Origin: an uncultured Clostridia bacterium
GTDB taxonomy: Bacteria; Bacillota; Clostridia; RUG12999
NCBI GenBank assembly: GCA_949739095.1
Contig: CATIYX010000246.1
Coordinates: 1 to 8,489 of the forward strand
Direction of reading: 5' to 3'
DNA length: 8,489 bases
A program made the translations under genes and the position numbers. Of this stretch, positions 7,060 through 8,489 are shown in pieces; the first letter of the stretch is position 1, and the number at the start of each line of letters is the position of its first letter. Under the pieces are notes generated by a model that worked only from the letters and a program-made list of their open reading frames with translations, was not told the DNA's origin and made no database searches.

Positions 7060-7869
7060 TCATTCGTCCGGATGTTGTTTTAAATATTCAATATGGTCTA
7101 CCAATTCCTGTCCTGTTTGCAGTCCGCTGACGGTAAACCGTTTTAAATGATACGCGCCATCTTCTTTTTTATTACTGCCCCTATCGCCCACTAAAACAGA
7201 CAGGTCAAAACCTGCTTTCCGGGCAAGTTCAATAGCACCTTCCGTATATCTGCCATAAGGAAACGCCAACATCTTACATTCTTTGTGCAAATTCGTATCC
7301 ACCAGATATTTGCTGCGGCGAATTTCTTCCTCCTGCTCCTGCGGTGAAAGAGCTGACATGTCGGGATGCGTATTCGTATGGCTTTCAATACGGATCACCC
7401 CGCTGTTTTCCATTTCTCTTGCCTGTTCCCATGTGAAATGCGGATATTGTGTTTCCTGCGTCCCCATTCGACTGGTAATCACAAAAATAGTCGCTTTCAT
7501 GCCATATTTTTTCAGTAGCGGAAACGCATATTCATAATTGCTCGTATAACCATCGTCAAAGGTAATGACAAGCGGTTTTTCCGGCAGAACTGCTTTCCCT
7601 TCCAAATAATTCACATAATCCTCCAGAAAAATGGTGTTGTATCCTGCGTCTTTGATTGCTCTGAGCTGTTCCTCTAAACGGGCGGGATCTACATGCATTT
7701 TATGATTTTCCCTGGTGTAATTATATGTAATATTGTGATATAATATGATAGGCAGATTCCCGTCCTGCGGTGGCGCGGCAGCAGGTACAGCCATAGTCGC
7801 CGCTATCAATACCAGTACCACCACAAAATAGCAATATCTCATATATTTCATATACTTCCAATGTTTCAT
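7060..7869 (-). CDS. Membrane-anchored polysaccharide deacetylase (NodB domain, carbohydrate esterase 4 type)
   Basis: Metal-dependent deacetylase expected to remove N- or O-acetyl groups from a cell-envelope polysaccharide such as peptidoglycan or an exopolysaccharide; the substrate is not shown by the sequence. The 269-residue protein starts with basic, Tyr-rich residues (1-13) and one hydrophobic helix (about 14-31), an uncleaved anchor or signal peptide. The NodB fold follows: LPIILYHNI (39-47), motif 1 TFDDG (103-107; D105 presumed base, D106 metal), motif 2 HTNTHP (164-169; H164 and H168 metal) and motif 3 FPYG (203-206). A KRFTV segment (243-247) probably stands for motif 4, and no clear C-terminal motif 5 His (as in LLH) is seen, as in some short family members. 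ATG 7869 is preferred because GGAGG lies 11 bases upstream; ATG 7896 would add nine residues but has no such site. The lipoprotein gene starts 18 bases after its stop, so the two are probably co-expressed. Confidence 0.92.
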   Translation of the reverse strand: MKHWKYMKYMRYCYFVVVLVLIAATMAVPAAAPPQDGNLPIILYHNITYNYTRENHKMHVDPARLEEQLRAIKDAGYNTIFLEDYVNYLEGKAVLPEKPLVITFDDGYTSNYEYAFPLLKKYGMKATIFVITSRMGTQETQYPHFTWEQAREMENSGVIRIESHTNTHPDMSALSPQEQEEEIRRSKYLVDTNLHKECKMLAFPYGRYTEGAIELARKAGFDLSVLVGDRGSNKKEDGAYHLKRFTVSGLQTGQELVDHIEYLKQHPDE

Positions 7870-7880
7870 ATCTGTTTTTA

Positions 7881-7885
7881 CCTCC
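7881..7885 (-). promoter_or_regulatory. Shine-Dalgarno site for the deacetylase
   Basis: The minus strand has GGAGG 11 bases before ATG 7869, a little longer than the ideal spacing. The alternative ATG at 7896 lies upstream of this element and has only AT-rich sequence before it. The site therefore favours the shorter protein, though spacing leaves some doubt. Confidence 0.5.
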
Positions 7886-7960
7886 AGCAACTTCATTCTT
7901 TATACAAGCTACGATATTTCTCTGCCCTTTCTTTATTGTATGCAGGTATTTTTTACTTCA

Positions 7961-8489
7961 TCATCTTTTTTTGACCCACAGTTTCATTTTTTCTAAATAA
8001 TCATAGGGAATTTTTCTGCCACAGCAGCCTCTCCCCATTTCCACATCTGGTCGGTTTGCCCCATGAAAATCGCTTCCTCCGGTTTCCAGCAGTCCAACCT
8101 TCTCTGCCAGCCTTCGATACTCTTCCCACTGCTCTTGCGTATGGCGCGGATAGTGACATTCTATTCCATCCAGCTCTGGCAACTGGCGCAACCGCTGCTC
8201 CAGTGCTGCATCGCAGTACAAAAAATAGGGGTGCGCCAAAACAGCTAACCCGCCCGCATCATGGATTGCCTGAATTGCTTCCCGTGGTCCAATCTGCTGC
8301 CGCGGTATAAAATAGGGTTTACCCTCGCCAATCAAACGGTCAAATGCATCTCCGACAGAAGCGGCATATCCTTTTTCCACCAAACTTTGTGCAATGTGTA
8401 CACGACTCACCATATGCTGCGCGCGCCGACGCACTTCATTCCAGGAAATGGAAAATCCATTTCCGGACAATTTTCGCACCATGGCTTGC
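7961..8489 (-). CDS. PHP-domain metal-dependent phosphoesterase, partial (N-terminus outside the window)
   Basis: C-terminal 175 residues of a PHP-family phosphoesterase of the TrpH/YciV (RNase AM)-like group, whose members cleave phosphodiester or phosphomonoester bonds in nucleic acids or nucleotides using a cluster of metals held by His and Asp. The reading frame stays open to the right edge, so the ATG at 8482 is probably an internal Met; the missing part would hold the first HxH metal motif. Visible, counted from that Met: RVHIAQSLVEKGY (27-39), GGLAVLAHP (77-85, H84), GIECHYPRHT (106-115) and GSDFHG (136-141, D138 and H140). These match the family in order and spacing. The usual GRPH-type motif reads SRVH here, with His kept. 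A 91-base gap separates it from the deacetylase, with no terminator seen, so it may be the operon's upstream member. The exact substrate (RNA 5' end, pAp-type nucleotide or other) cannot be decided. Confidence 0.88.
   Translation of the reverse strand, partial: QAMVRKLSGNGFSISWNEVRRRAQHMVSRVHIAQSLVEKGYAASVGDAFDRLIGEGKPYFIPRQQIGPREAIQAIHDAGGLAVLAHPYFLYCDAALEQRLRQLPELDGIECHYPRHTQEQWEEYRRLAEKVGLLETGGSDFHGANRPDVEMGRGCCGRKIPYDYLEKMKLWVKKR

Noticed and set aside
7022..7063. Minicistron of 13 codons (MINGSYANVKKNL) starting at ATG 7063 in an ATGA overlap with the deacetylase stop
   Set aside because: It has no Shine-Dalgarno sequence and overlaps the lipoprotein start in another frame. The ATGA looks like coincidence, although a coupling role cannot be fully excluded.
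7902..7940. Possible -10 hexamers (TACAAT at 7940-7935, and TATAAA nearer the deacetylase start) in the gap before the deacetylase
   Set aside because: Neither has an acceptable -35 hexamer at 16-18 bases, and the gap is simply AT-rich. Not enough to call a promoter.
7870..7960. Search for a terminator after the PHP gene
   Set aside because: A short A/T-rich stretch is present but no GC-rich stem followed by a T-run on the minus strand was seen.
1..8489. Defence system, CRISPR array, mobile element, toxin-antitoxin pair, tRNA or riboswitch
   Set aside because: Nearly all bases are explained by six recognisable genes, gaps are at most 91 bases, and no direct-repeat arrays, transposase motifs or terminal repeats were found. 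PcrA was considered as a defence helicase but has the full housekeeping PcrA architecture.

Overview
The window holds six protein genes. All are read from the minus strand and packed tightly, so transcription runs from high to low coordinates. Gene content, the Gram-positive style lipoprotein, strong Shine-Dalgarno sites, GTG/TTG starts and the yybS-gdpP order point to a low-to-moderate-GC Firmicute, most likely a member of the Clostridia. The PcrA/UvrD helicase carries an extra segment of a kind I recall from Oscillospiraceae/Ruminococcaceae-type clostridia. I cannot name the genus from sequence alone.

Layout in order of transcription: (1) 8489-7961, the C-terminal part of a PHP-domain metal phosphoesterase that begins outside the window; (2) 7869-7060, a membrane-anchored NodB-type polysaccharide deacetylase; (3) 7041-5491, a family 5 (oligopeptide/dipeptide/nickel type) solute-binding lipoprotein with no permease or ATPase beside it; (4) 5454-3094, a complete PcrA/UvrD superfamily 1 DNA helicase; (5) 3064-2084, a YybS/DUF2232 multi-pass membrane protein; (6) 1994 to the left edge, a full-length GdpP-type c-di-AMP phosphodiesterase. 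The first three bases are an ATG preceded by a strong Shine-Dalgarno sequence, so another gene starts exactly at the edge. From known gene order this is probably rplI (ribosomal protein L9).

The longest gap between proposed coding regions is 91 bases, and none of the gaps carries a convincing terminator, so most or all of the genes may be co-transcribed. The yybS-gdpP-(rplI) part is the conserved Firmicute cluster. The upstream half is a looser set: two envelope proteins (deacetylase, lipoprotein), a helicase and a phosphoesterase. c-di-AMP connects DNA integrity and cell-wall/turgor homeostasis in Firmicutes, so placing gdpP with a repair helicase and a wall-modifying enzyme makes sense, but a functional link is only inference.

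Start sites were reassigned in three genes on Shine-Dalgarno evidence (yybS to GTG 3064, the lipoprotein to ATG 7041, the deacetylase to ATG 7869), and gdpP uses TTG 1994. I see no mobile elements, CRISPR, tRNA, rRNA or clear riboswitch. The window looks like ordinary chromosomal core/housekeeping sequence. The points worth a second look are small: a variant DHH motif II in GdpP, the insertion in the helicase, the orphan binding protein, and the variant His motif in the PHP protein.
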